Part shown: one piece after another, positions 24,033-33,031 of the stretch | Numbering within the stretch: position 1 is the first letter of the stretch | How the letters are laid out: the number at the start of each line of letters is the position of its first letter | Assembly (NCBI GenBank): GCA_004366205.1 | Contig: SIRW01000090.1 | Location: 1-64,000 of the forward strand | Reading direction: 5' to 3' | Source: Actinomycetota bacterium | GTDB lineage: Bacteria; Actinomycetota; Acidimicrobiia; Acidimicrobiales; CADCSY01 | Length of the DNA: 64,000 bases | Notes under the pieces: generated by a model | Seen by the model: the letters and a program-made list of their open reading frames with translations, nothing else | Databases searched by the model: none | What the model was told of the DNA's origin: nothing | Translations under genes and position numbers: made by a program

Positions 24033-25778
24033 TCACAGCCGGCTGAGGAAGTCCCGGGCGATCGGCGCCGCCACGGCGCCGCCGAACCCCGCGTCCTCGA
24101 CGACCACGGCGAAGGCCAGGTCACCCCGGAAGCCGATGAACCAGGCGTGGGTGCGGGGCGGCACCGCCGTGCCGAACTCGGCCGTGCCGGTCTTGCCGGC
24201 GACGACCTGGCCGGGGATCCGGGCGCTGGTCCCCGTCCCGGTCTCCACCGCGTCGACCATCAACGCGCCGAGCGTGAGCATGGTGGCAGGGTCGAGCGGG
24301 GCCAGCTGCGCCTCCACCGCCGGCGGTTGGCCGGTCACGAAGGTCGGCGGGTTCCAGCCCCCACCGGCGACGGCGGCGGCCACCGAGGCCAGGTGCAGGG
24401 GGCTCGTCTCGACCCGGCCCTGTCCGATGGCCGCCATGACCTGCTCGACGACGGAAGCGGGCTCCGGGAAGCTCCCGCCGGGCCCTCCGAGTCCTGTCGG
24501 GTCGCCGTGGTTGAACCCGAACGACTCGGCGGCGGCGACGAGCTCCTCGGCACCGAGCTCGGCGGCCAGCTCCACGAAGGTCGTGTTGCACGACTCCGAG
24601 AACGCGACCCGGAAGGGGACGTCGCCGTGCCCGGTGCTGCCGGCGTTGCTCACCCGGCGGCCACCCACGGTGGTGGTGGCCGGGCACGGCACGACCTGCT
24701 CCGGGGTGACGCCGCTCCTCAGCAGGGCGGCGGTGGTCACGACCTTGAAGGTGGAACCCGGCGGGTAGCGCCCCAGCACGGCCCGGTTGAACCCGGCGGT
24801 CGGCCGGCTGACGACGGCCCGGACCGCGCCGGTCCCGGCCTCGACGGCGACGAGCGAGGCGGCCCGCTCGCCGCCGAGCGCGGCCTCGGCCGCCGCTTGC
24901 ACCCGCAAGTCGATCGTGGTCGTGACCGGCTCGGGCACCTCGGCGGGGAACCGGTGCAGGGTGATGGGCGGCGCGTCGCCGGCGAGCAGCAGGACGGCGC
25001 CCCCGGGACGGCCGGCGAGGCGCCGCTCGAGCGCCCGCTGGAGGGCGCTGCGCCCGGCCCGGTCTCCGGGCAGGTAGGGCTCGCCGAGCGCAGCGGCGGC
25101 CTCCTCGTCGAGCTCACCGACGCTGCCGACGACGTGGTTGCGAACCACGACCGACGCCGCCGAGTCCGTGCCCGAGATCGGGGTGCCGTCGGCCGCCAGC
25201 AGCGGCGCCCGCTCCGGCCACGCCCGCTCCCGCCCGAGCGCGGCGCCCTCCTCGCCCAGGGCGGGGTGCAGGGCGGCCGGCGACCATCGCACCAGCCACT
25301 CGGTCCCCGTCTCGCCGACGCCGTCACCGTCGAGCGCACCGGTGCGCACCAGGTTGAGGTGCCCGGAGTAGCGCCACGTGCCCAAGCCGGCGAGGTCGAG
25401 CTCGGCGGTGAAGGGCACCCGGCCCCGGTCCTCCGCCCGCAGGGCCTCGCCGGCCTCGAACCGCATCGACCGCACGTCGAGGGCGGCGACGAACGCGTCG
25501 AGGCCAGCAGCGACGGCCTCCCGGTCGCCGGTGCTGAGCCGGGTCAGCTCGTCCTCGTCGCGCGCCGCCAGCGCGGCCAGCCACGCCTCGGCGGCCTCGG
25601 CGACGGGCCCGGGATCCGGCGGCGTCGCCGCCCGGCCGGCGAGGTTGGAGCCCGGCAGCAGCGTCACGAGTCCGATCAGCAGCGTGGCGGCGACGAGCGC
25701 GCCGGCGACGGCGACGAGCGTCGCGTTGGGCTCGGGGCCCGGTGCCGGGGGGTCGTGGGGGGTCGCCGTGTCGTTCAC
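24033..25778 (-). CDS. Class B penicillin-binding protein with MecA_N-type NTF2-like domain
   Basis: 581 aa. Short cytoplasmic start, one membrane anchor (about 20-40), NTF2-like MecA_N domain (about 50-150), dimerisation region and transpeptidase domain. SxxK (STFK, about 341), SCN (about 394) and KTGTAE (about 526) are all present, so it should crosslink peptidoglycan outside the membrane and bind beta-lactams. GTG 25778 gives a sensible N-terminus; GTG 25841 is the alternative. PbpA-like relatives occur across actinobacteria, so resistance should not be assumed from the MecA_N domain. Confidence 0.88.
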   Translation of the reverse strand: MNDTATPHDPPAPGPEPNATLVAVAGALVAATLLIGLVTLLPGSNLAGRAATPPDPGPVAEAAEAWLAALAARDEDELTRLSTGDREAVAAGLDAFVAALDVRSMRFEAGEALRAEDRGRVPFTAELDLAGLGTWRYSGHLNLVRTGALDGDGVGETGTEWLVRWSPAALHPALGEEGAALGRERAWPERAPLLAADGTPISGTDSAASVVVRNHVVGSVGELDEEAAAALGEPYLPGDRAGRSALQRALERRLAGRPGGAVLLLAGDAPPITLHRFPAEVPEPVTTTIDLRVQAAAEAALGGERAASLVAVEAGTGAVRAVVSRPTAGFNRAVLGRYPPGSTFKVVTTAALLRSGVTPEQVVPCPATTTVGGRRVSNAGSTGHGDVPFRVAFSESCNTTFVELAAELGAEELVAAAESFGFNHGDPTGLGGPGGSFPEPASVVEQVMAAIGQGRVETSPLHLASVAAAVAGGGWNPPTFVTGQPPAVEAQLAPLDPATMLTLGALMVDAVETGTGTSARIPGQVVAGKTGTAEFGTAVPPRTHAWFIGFRGDLAFAVVVEDAGFGGAVAAPIARDFLSRL

Positions 25779-25883
25779 GTCGTCGGTCGTCTGCGGACGG
25801 AACGTGCAGTATGGCGGCACCGTCGCCTGTCGCGGCGGCACGCACGGGGCGGCCCGCGCCGCTCGCGCCCGCTGTCCGCCCCG

Positions 25884-27815
25884 TCAGCCCGTGCGGCCGG
25901 TTGCCGCCTCGCACTCGGCCTCGGCGGCGATGGCGGCGAGCACGGCACGGGCCTCGGCGGGGTCCTTGGTGCGGCGCATCGGGGGCAGGCTGCGCACGAG
26001 CGTCCAGCGGTAGCCGGCGCTGGCGAGCCGGCGGTCGAGCACCGCCACCACGCCGCGGTCGCTGGCCGAGCGGATGAGCCGGCCGGCGCCCTGGGCGAGG
26101 AGGATGGCGGCACGGGGCAGGTCGACGGCCTCGAAGGCGTTGCGGCGCTGCCGGGTGGCGGCCTCGCGCCGGGCCTGGGCGAGGGGGTCGTCGGGCCGGC
26201 TGAACGGCAACCGGTCGATCGTGACCAGCGAGCACGTGCGTCCGGGGGCGTCGAAGCCCTGCCAGAACCCCATGGTGGCGAACAGCGACGCCGACTCGTC
26301 CGCCAGGAACTCCGACACCAGCAGCGGCCGGGGCATCCGGTCCTGCACCAGCACCGGCCCGGGCGCGCGGCCGTCGGCGTGCTCGGCCGCCGCCTCCATC
26401 GCCCGGCGGCTGGTGAACAGCGCCAGCGTCCGCCCCCCTGCTGCGGCGATGAGCTCGGTGAGCTCGGCGCGCATGGCGTCCTCATAGCCGGCGGCCCGGG
26501 GATCGGGCAGGTGGGCGGCGCAGTAGAGGAGGGCCTGGTGCTCGTAGTCGAACGGGCTGCCGACGTCGAGCGTGTCGTGGTCGGACCCGGGGACCAGCCC
26601 GAGGCGCTCGGCGACGGGTGCGAAGCTGCCGCCCACCCGCAGGGTGGCGCTGGTGAGCACGACGGTCGCCTGGCCGAACAGGCCGGCGGCGAGGTCGCCC
26701 GCCACCGACACCGGCGCCACCCGGAGCTGGAGGGGCGGGCCGGCCTCGACCCACGCGACGCGCTCGGCGTCGAGCTCCGCCAGTGAGCGCAGGTCCTCGA
26801 GCAGGCCGGTGCTCAGTTGCAGCAGGCGCTCCTTGCGCGTGGCCCCCTCGCCGTCGACGTCCAGGGAACGCACCGCCGCTTGGGCGGTGGCGACGGTCTC
26901 GGCGGCCCCGGCGAGCACCCCCGTGATCGGGTCGGCGGACGGGTCCACCCGCTCGCCGGTGAAGGATTCGAGCACGTCGCCCACCCGCCGGCCGGCAGCG
27001 TCGAGCGCGGCGTGACTCTGCTCCTCGGCCGTGAACAGGCCCCGGAAGCCCCGCGCCAGGTTGGCGAACCGGCCCGGGCCCACGGCGGCGCCGAGGCTGT
27101 CGGCCATGACGTCCTCGAAGGCGTGGGCCTCGTCGACGACCACCACGTCGTGCTCGGGCAGGACCGAGCCAGCGGAGGCCAGGTGCACGCCGTAGAGGTG
27201 GCTGTTGACGACGACGATGTCGGCGGCGGCGGCACGGTGACGGGCGGCCTCGGCGAAGCAGTCGTCGCCGTGCCGGCAGCGGTGGGCCCCGGGGCACTCC
27301 CCCACGCCCACCGACACCGCCCCCCATTCGGGGTTGGACAGCGCCCAGGGCAGATCGGCCCGGTCGCCCGTGTCGGTCGTCGCCGCCCACGCCGCCAGCT
27401 CCCGGACCCGGGACCCACCCAGCCCGCCGTCGTCGAGGAGGGTCCCCTGGCGCGCCTCGCCGGTGAGCTCCGCGAGCGCGGCACGACACAGGTAGTTCGA
27501 GCGGCCCTTCAGCAGCGCGGCCTCGAAGGGCACCCCCAGGTGGCGCTCGAGGAGGGGGAGGTCGACGTGCACGAGCTGCTCCTGGAGCGCCTTGGTGGCC
27601 GTGGTCACCACGACAGAACTACCCAGGAGGACGCAGGGGACGAGGTAGGCGAACGACTTGCCGGTGCCCGTCCCTGCCTCCACCATGACGTGGCGGCGGT
27701 CGACGATCGCCCGGGCGACCGCCTCGGCCATGGCCACCTGCCCGGGGCGGGGCTCGGCGCCGGGCAGCCCGTTGATGAACCGTTCGAACTCGGCGCGCAC
27801 GTCGTCTGGGGTCAC
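25884..27815 (-). CDS. ATP-dependent DNA helicase, DinG/XPD family
   Basis: 643 aa superfamily 2 helicase. Walker A AGTGTGKS (about 47), four cysteines in NYLC...ECPGAHRC...DDC forming the Fe-S cluster site, DEAH box VVVDEAHAFED, and C-terminal motifs including QGAGRLIRS. Unwinds 5'-tailed DNA, R-loops and replication intermediates. No N-terminal exonuclease domain, unlike firmicute DinG. Confidence 0.9.
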   Translation of the reverse strand: MTPDDVRAEFERFINGLPGAEPRPGQVAMAEAVARAIVDRRHVMVEAGTGTGKSFAYLVPCVLLGSSVVVTTATKALQEQLVHVDLPLLERHLGVPFEAALLKGRSNYLCRAALAELTGEARQGTLLDDGGLGGSRVRELAAWAATTDTGDRADLPWALSNPEWGAVSVGVGECPGAHRCRHGDDCFAEAARHRAAAADIVVVNSHLYGVHLASAGSVLPEHDVVVVDEAHAFEDVMADSLGAAVGPGRFANLARGFRGLFTAEEQSHAALDAAGRRVGDVLESFTGERVDPSADPITGVLAGAAETVATAQAAVRSLDVDGEGATRKERLLQLSTGLLEDLRSLAELDAERVAWVEAGPPLQLRVAPVSVAGDLAAGLFGQATVVLTSATLRVGGSFAPVAERLGLVPGSDHDTLDVGSPFDYEHQALLYCAAHLPDPRAAGYEDAMRAELTELIAAAGGRTLALFTSRRAMEAAAEHADGRAPGPVLVQDRMPRPLLVSEFLADESASLFATMGFWQGFDAPGRTCSLVTIDRLPFSRPDDPLAQARREAATRQRRNAFEAVDLPRAAILLAQGAGRLIRSASDRGVVAVLDRRLASAGYRWTLVRSLPPMRRTKDPAEARAVLAAIAAEAECEAATGRTG

Positions 27816-27881
27816 GCCCGGAGGATAGGTGCGACGTGTGTCACAGCCCGACCGGCCGGATCACGGCAGGAGATGACGCGT

Positions 27882-27916
27882 ATCTGTCGAATCCATTAGA
27901 CAGATCGTGAACGATC
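27882..27916 (+). promoter_or_regulatory. Inverted repeats in the whiB promoter region
   Basis: ATCTGTC/GACAGAT (27882-27888, 27899-27905; 10-nt spacer) is a perfect inverted repeat, followed directly by GATCGT-GA-ACGATC (27903-27916). A CATACT sequence at about 27920 could be the -10 element of whiB, which would place both repeats over the -35 region. Likely operators, possibly for autoregulation or a global regulator. Confidence 0.45.
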
Positions 27917-27959
27917 GCGCATACTCCTTCCGTCCCCGAAGCCCGAGGTGCCTTCCCCG

Positions 27960-28262
27960 ATGGCAGAGGTCGTCTCCCTCCATCCCGCCCCCCAGACGGA
28001 CTGGATGGCCCACGCAGCCTGCAAGGGCCAGACCCACCTGTTCTTCCCCCCGCACGGCGAGCGTGAAGAGGCCCGGCTGATCCGCGAGGCCAAGGCCGCC
28101 GCCGTGTGCCGGATCTGCCCCGTCGTGCTGGAGTGCCGCGACTACGCCCGCACGAACCGGGAGCAGGGTTGGTGGGGTGGCGAGAACGACGACAGCCGGG
28201 CCGCCGCCCGCCGCCGGGCCCTGCGCGCACCCCAGCGCGTGGCCGTCGCCGCCGAAGCCTGA
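27960..28262 (+). CDS. WhiB-family Fe-S transcriptional regulator
   Basis: 100 aa. The four cluster cysteines are in AACKG, VCRIC and LEC (C-x2-C-x5-C), then the GWWGG beta-turn and a basic C-terminus RAAARRRALR for DNA contact. WhiB proteins sense O2/NO through a 4Fe-4S cluster and work with the primary sigma factor. The turn is usually G[I/V]WGG; the Trp in position two is a mild variation. ATG 27960 is preferred over GTG 27948. The subfamily (WhiB1 to 7) cannot be fixed from sequence alone. Confidence 0.92.
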   Translation: MAEVVSLHPAPQTDWMAHAACKGQTHLFFPPHGEREEARLIREAKAAAVCRICPVVLECRDYARTNREQGWWGGENDDSRAAARRRALRAPQRVAVAAEA

Positions 28263-28295
28263 CACAGGGCCGCCGGCGAGCGGCCCCCGACCACG

Positions 28296-29534
28296 TCAGT
28301 CCCGGTCGGCGGGTTCCCGGTTCCCGGGCGCGGCAGCCTTCGCCTCGTACATCCGGCTGTCGGCTCGCTGCAGCAGCGTCGAGGCCTGCTCCGGCGAGGT
28401 GGCCAGCGCCCACCCGATGCTGGCGGTGACCCGGGCGGCCACGCCGGGGACACCCACGAGGCTCGCGAGCTCGACCTCCTCGGCGATGGCCCCGCGGATG
28501 CGCCCGGCGATCACCTCGAGCTCCTCGGGGCCCTCGAGGCCCTCGCAGAGCACGGCGAACTCGTCGCCCCCGAGCCGGGCCACGGTGTCCTGGGCCCGGA
28601 CGGCTGCCCGGAGGCGGCGGGCCAGCACCACCAGCACGTGGTCGCCGGCGTGGTGCCCCCACGTGTCGTTCACGGCCTTGAACCCGTCGAGGTCGGCGAA
28701 CAGCAGCCCCAGCATGCCGCCCGAGCGGTCGAGACGGGCCGTCGCCAGGTCGAGGCGGTCCCGCAACAGGGCGCGGTTCGCCAGCCCGGTGAGGGGGTCG
28801 TGGAGCGCGAGGTGGGCCAGCCGGGCCTCGGCCTGGGCCCGCTCGATGGCGATGGCCGCCAGGTCGCGGGCCACGACCACCGCCTCCCGGTCGCCGAGCG
28901 TCGGGGGCTCGACGATCACCGAGCCGAGCCGGCGGGAGCCGTCGGCCGAGAGCACCGGGAGCACGCCCCGGCTGCGCTCGTCGCGGCCGGCGCCGTCGTG
29001 GTCGACGAGCACGGCGCAGCGCTCATTCGGCTCGAGCTCGTGCGCCACGAACCCCTCGATGGCCGACAGCGTCGTGGCGAGGGGCGCACCGGTCGCGATC
29101 ATCCGCAGGATCCGGGCCTGGCCGTCGACGCGGCGCTCGGCTCGCACCCGGTCGGTCACGTCTCGGATCGTGACGACGATGCCCTCCACCTCGGGGTCGT
29201 CGAGCAGGTTGTTGGCCACGGCCTCGACGTGGAGGTAGTGCCCGTCGCGGTGGCGGAGGCGGAAGGTGACGGGCTGCTCGGCCCGACCCGGGCGGGCGAC
29301 GACCTCGGCGAAGTACGACCAGGCGGCGTCGGCGTCGTCGGGGTGGATGAGCTCGGCGGCGTTGCGGCCGATCATCGTGCCGAACGGGTAGCCCAGCAGG
29401 TCCAGGCCCGACAGGGCCGAGTACCGGATCCGGCCGGACCCGTCGAGCACGGTGACGATGTCGTGGCTGTGACGACCCAGGATCAGGTGCCGCCGCGCCT
29501 CCTCGGCCACGTCGGCGCCTTCCACGTCGGGCAT
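28296..29534 (-). CDS. Diguanylate cyclase with PAS and short GAF region
   Basis: 412 aa. PAS domain at about 15-135 (DIVTVLDGSGRIRYSALSGLDLLGYPF), a GAF-like segment at about 150-230 that is much shorter than a normal GAF, then GGDEF. The active motif RLGGDEFAVL is intact, and RAQD five residues before it is a complete RxxD inhibitory site, so it should make c-di-GMP under feedback control. ATG 29534; ATG 29639 would overlap the likely start of mrpA. No signal peptide or membrane helix. Confidence 0.88.
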   Translation of the reverse strand: MPDVEGADVAEEARRHLILGRHSHDIVTVLDGSGRIRYSALSGLDLLGYPFGTMIGRNAAELIHPDDADAAWSYFAEVVARPGRAEQPVTFRLRHRDGHYLHVEAVANNLLDDPEVEGIVVTIRDVTDRVRAERRVDGQARILRMIATGAPLATTLSAIEGFVAHELEPNERCAVLVDHDGAGRDERSRGVLPVLSADGSRRLGSVIVEPPTLGDREAVVVARDLAAIAIERAQAEARLAHLALHDPLTGLANRALLRDRLDLATARLDRSGGMLGLLFADLDGFKAVNDTWGHHAGDHVLVVLARRLRAAVRAQDTVARLGGDEFAVLCEGLEGPEELEVIAGRIRGAIAEEVELASLVGVPGVAARVTASIGWALATSPEQASTLLQRADSRMYEAKAAAPGNREPADRD

Positions 29535-29637
29535 GGCCCGCGGCCGGTTCCGGAACGTGGGCGGCACGGGATCCCGCCCCTCCCCGCCGCGCCCCGCGTC
29601 AGCGGGACCGCCCGTCCGGCCGGCCGCCACGACGCCC

Positions 29638-32121
29638 ATGATGCCCCACGCCCCGCCCCGTTGCCGGGCGACGCCCACCGGTGGCTACCATGTCGCCGCG
29701 CTGCGGCCGGGCCGACCCGGAGCGCGCGGCCCACTCCATCCCCTGGAGGCCCTCCTGCTCGTCCTGGTCTCCCTGCACGCAGCTGCTGCCGTCGTCGCGC
29801 TGGCCCTCGGCCCGCGCCTGGGTCGGCGCGTCTTGTTGGTGTGCGGGCTCGCCCCGCTCGCCACGTCGATCTGGGCGGCGGCGCAGGCCCCCGGTGTCCT
29901 CGACGGCGCAGCCGTCACCCAGCGCGCCTCGTGGGTGCCGGCGCTCGGGGTCGAGGCCACGTTCCGGCTCGACGGCTTCGCCCTGCTCATGGTCGCCCTC
30001 GTCTCGGGCATCGGCACGCTGATCTTCGCCTACGCCGCCGCCTACTTCTCCGACCAGCCCCACCTGGGCCGGTTCGCGGCGACGCTCGTCGCCTTCGCGG
30101 GGTCGATGCTCGGCCTCGTCCTGGCCGACAACATCCTGCTGCTGTTCGTGTTCTGGGAGCTGACGTCGATCACGTCCTACCTGCTCATCGGCTTCGAGGA
30201 CACCAAGGGCCCCGCCCGCGCCGCCGCCCTCCAGGCGATGCTGATCACCGGTGGGGGCGGCCTCGCCCTGCTGGGCGGCCTCGTGCTCCTGGGCCAGGCG
30301 GCCGGGACCTTCGAGCTGTCGGAGATCCTCGCCGCCACCCCCGGTGGCACCGCGGTGGAGGTCGCGCTGGTGCTCGTGCTGCTCGGCGCCTTCACCAAGT
30401 CGGCCCAGGCGCCGTTCCACAGCTGGCTGCCGGGCGCCATGGCCGCACCCACCCCGGTGAGCGCGTACCTGCACTCCGCCACGATGGTGAAGGCGGGCGT
30501 GTACCTGATCGCCCGCATGGCGCCCGGGTTCGCCGAGACCGGGCTGTGGCGGCCGCTCGTGCTCACGGTCGGCGCCGCGACGATGCTGGTCGGTGGCTAC
30601 CGGGCGCTCCGCCAGCGCGACCTGAAGCTCCTGCTCGCCTACGGCACCGTCAGCCAGCTGGGGTTCATGGTCGTGCTGCTGGGCGCCGGCCGTCCCGACA
30701 CCACCTTCGCCGGCGCCGCCCTGCTGCTCGCCCACGGGGCGTTCAAGGCGGCGCTGTTCATGGTGGTGGGCGTCATCGACCATCAGGCCCACACGCGCGA
30801 CCTGCGGGAGCTCTCCGGGCTGGGCCGGCGGCTTCGGGGCCTGGCCGTGCTCTCGGTCGTGGCAGGCGCGTCGATGGCGGGCCTGCCGCCGCTGTTCGGG
30901 TTCATCGCCAAGGAGGCGGCCTTCGAGGGCCTCCTGCACCTCGAGCTGGGGACCGGCGGCACCCTCGTGATCGCCGCCGTCGTCGCCGGATCGGCGCTGA
31001 CGTTCGCCTACACCGCCCGCTTCCTCTGGGGTGCCTTCGCCACCAAGCCCGCCGCCACCGGCGAGGGGCTCACCGGCCCCGCCGTGCCCCGGCCGGCGTG
31101 GACGTTCGTGACGCCGGCCGCCCTGCTCGCCGCGCTCACCGCGGTCACGGGCCTGCTACCCGCTCCCCTCAACCCGCTCGTGGGCCAGGCCGGGGTGGCG
31201 CTCGACCCGACGCTCGACCCGCCGAACCTCTACCTCTGGCACGGGCTCAACACGGCGTTGCTGCTGTCGGCCGTCACCATGGCCGTGGGCACCACCTTGT
31301 TCCTGTTGCGCGACCGGATCGAGCGCTGGCAGGCGGGCGCGCCCGGCCTGCCGAGCGCCGAAGGCGGCTACAACGCCTCGGTGGCCGGCGTCATGCGCCT
31401 GGCGACCCGGGTCACCGCCGTTGTCCAGAACGGGTCGCTGCCCACGTACCTGACCGTCATCATCTTGACGATCCTGATCCTGCCCGGTGTGCCGCTCGCG
31501 GCCCGGGCGTCGCTGCCCGAGGGCCTCGTGTGGTGGGACCGCCCGCTCCAGGCGGGCGTGGCGGTGCTCGTCGTGGTGGCGGCCCTGGCCACGGCCGTCG
31601 CCCGCCGCCGCTTCGCCGCCGTGCTGTTCCTCGGCGCCGTGGGCTACGGGGTCGCCGTGCTGTTCGTGGTCCAGGGCGCGCCCGACCTGGCGCTCACCCA
31701 GTTCCTCGTCGAGACCCTGGCCGTGGTGCTGTTCGTGTTCGTGCTGCGCAGCCTGCCCGAGCGCTTCCACCACGTGCGCTGGCTGCCCGTCGACGCGAGC
31801 CGCGTCGCGGTGTCCGCCGCCGTCGGCGTGTTCGTCGCCGGCTTCGCGCTGCTCGCCGCCGCCGCCCGCACCGAGCCCAGCGTCTCGGCGGCGTACCTGG
31901 AGCAGTCGCTGCCGGAAGCTGGGGGCCGCAACGTCGTCAACGTGATCCTGGTCGACTTCCGGGCCCTCGACACGCTCGGCGAGATCACCGTGCTGGCCGT
32001 CGCCGCCGTCGGCATCGTGAGCCTGGTCGGCATCCGCCGGCGCCGGGGGCAGGCCGGGACCGGCACGCCCAGCGCCGTGCACCCTGGCCACGAGGGCGAG
32101 CGCGAGGAGGCCACCCGGTGA
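29638..32121 (+). CDS. mrpA: Mrp Na+/H+ antiporter subunit A
   Basis: About 827 aa. N-terminal NuoL-like antiporter module with the TM5 glutamate (LFVFWELTSITSYL), TM7 lysine (GAFTKSAQAPFHSWLPGAM) and PTPVSAYLHSATMVKAG, followed by the MrpA C-terminal module including DUF4040 (GVAVLFVVQGAPDLALTQFLVETLAVVLF). The start is uncertain: conserved sequence begins near 29743, but the nearest in-frame ATGs are 29638/29641. First gene of a seven-gene operon exchanging Na+ (or other cations) for H+ across the membrane. Confidence 0.88.
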   Translation: MMPHAPPRCRATPTGGYHVAALRPGRPGARGPLHPLEALLLVLVSLHAAAAVVALALGPRLGRRVLLVCGLAPLATSIWAAAQAPGVLDGAAVTQRASWVPALGVEATFRLDGFALLMVALVSGIGTLIFAYAAAYFSDQPHLGRFAATLVAFAGSMLGLVLADNILLLFVFWELTSITSYLLIGFEDTKGPARAAALQAMLITGGGGLALLGGLVLLGQAAGTFELSEILAATPGGTAVEVALVLVLLGAFTKSAQAPFHSWLPGAMAAPTPVSAYLHSATMVKAGVYLIARMAPGFAETGLWRPLVLTVGAATMLVGGYRALRQRDLKLLLAYGTVSQLGFMVVLLGAGRPDTTFAGAALLLAHGAFKAALFMVVGVIDHQAHTRDLRELSGLGRRLRGLAVLSVVAGASMAGLPPLFGFIAKEAAFEGLLHLELGTGGTLVIAAVVAGSALTFAYTARFLWGAFATKPAATGEGLTGPAVPRPAWTFVTPAALLAALTAVTGLLPAPLNPLVGQAGVALDPTLDPPNLYLWHGLNTALLLSAVTMAVGTTLFLLRDRIERWQAGAPGLPSAEGGYNASVAGVMRLATRVTAVVQNGSLPTYLTVIILTILILPGVPLAARASLPEGLVWWDRPLQAGVAVLVVVAALATAVARRRFAAVLFLGAVGYGVAVLFVVQGAPDLALTQFLVETLAVVLFVFVLRSLPERFHHVRWLPVDASRVAVSAAVGVFVAGFALLAAAARTEPSVSAAYLEQSLPEAGGRNVVNVILVDFRALDTLGEITVLAVAAVGIVSLVGIRRRRGQAGTGTPSAVHPGHEGEREEATR

Positions 32122-32606
32122 GGCCCGAGGACCGCTCGCTGATCCTCGACACGTGCGTGCGCGCCGTGTTCCACACGATCCTGCTGCTGTCGCTCTACCT
32201 GCTGCTCTCCGGGCACAACCAGCCCGGCGGCGGGTTCGTGGGCGGCCTCGTGGCCGGCGCCGCCTTCGTGCTGCGGTACGTGGCGGGCGGCGCCGACGAG
32301 GTCCACCGCATGGCGCCGTTTCGCCCGCAGCTGCTGCTGGGCAGCGGGGTGGTGCTGGCCGCGCTCACCGGGGTCGGATCGTGGCTGGCGGGCGGTGAGC
32401 TCCTCGAGCACGGCAAGATCGACCTGCACCTCCCCGTGCTCGGGGATGTCCACGCGTCCTCCACCCTCGCGTTCGACATCGGCGTGTTCCTCGTCGTCGC
32501 CGGGCTGGTCCTCACCCTGCTCGAGAGCCTCGGCGACGTCGCCGAGACCGAGGAGCAGGCAGCCGCCGAGCGCGAGGCCGGCGCCGGAACCGGAGCGGCG
32601 CCGTGA
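32118..32606 (+). CDS. mrpB: Mrp antiporter subunit B
   Basis: 162 aa. SLYLLLSGHNQPGGGFVGGLVAGAAFVLRYVAGG is the MnhB signature; four helices and an acidic C-terminal tail. GTG 32118 overlaps the mrpA stop (GTGA). With the MrpA C-terminus it forms the cation-entry half of the complex in the Mrp cryo-EM structures. Confidence 0.9.
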   Translation: MRPEDRSLILDTCVRAVFHTILLLSLYLLLSGHNQPGGGFVGGLVAGAAFVLRYVAGGADEVHRMAPFRPQLLLGSGVVLAALTGVGSWLAGGELLEHGKIDLHLPVLGDVHASSTLAFDIGVFLVVAGLVLTLLESLGDVAETEEQAAAEREAGAGTGAAP

Positions 32607-33031
32607 TCCTCGTCCTCGCCATCGTGGTCGGCGTGCTCTACGCCGTCGGCACCTACCTGCTGCTGCAGCGCACGCTCACGCGCATCGTCATGGGGCTGGC
32701 CATGCTCGGCCACGGCGCCAACATCCTGCTGCTCATGTCGGGGGGTCGGGCGGGCCCGCCGCCGCTCATCGAGAACGGCCCGCCCGCGGGTGCCGCCGAC
32801 CCCCTCCCCCAGGCGATGGCCCTCACCGCCATCGTCATCACCTTCGGGATCATGGCGTTCCTGCTCGGCCTGGCGTACCGGAGCTGGCGGCTCACCCACG
32901 ACGACGAGGTCGAGGACGACCTCGAGGATCGCCGCATCGCCCGCCTGGCGACGGACCTCCGCCACGAGGAGGACCTCGACATCGCCCGCACGGTCTACGG
33001 CCGCGAGCACCTGGAGGAGGACCGGACGTGA
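32603..33031 (+). CDS. mrpC: Mrp antiporter subunit C (NuoK-like)
   Basis: 142 aa, three NuoK-like helices (VVGVLYAVGTYLLLQR, VMGLAMLGHGANILLLMSGG, MALTAIVITFGIMAFLLGLA) and an unusually long charged C-terminal tail of about 45 residues. GTG 32603 overlaps mrpB (GTGA). Confidence 0.9.
   Translation: MILVLAIVVGVLYAVGTYLLLQRTLTRIVMGLAMLGHGANILLLMSGGRAGPPPLIENGPPAGAADPLPQAMALTAIVITFGIMAFLLGLAYRSWRLTHDDEVEDDLEDRRIARLATDLRHEEDLDIARTVYGREHLEEDRT

Noticed and set aside
24033-25778. Calling the PBP a methicillin-resistance determinant
   Set aside because: MecA_N domains are common in ordinary actinobacterial class B PBPs; nothing in the context indicates acquired resistance.
23934-26786. 950-codon plus-strand ORF
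   Set aside because: Antisense to the PBP and DinG genes; no domain and low-complexity composition.
28638-32606. 1322-codon plus-strand ORF
   Set aside because: The end is mrpB; the remainder runs antisense to the cyclase and out of frame through mrpA.
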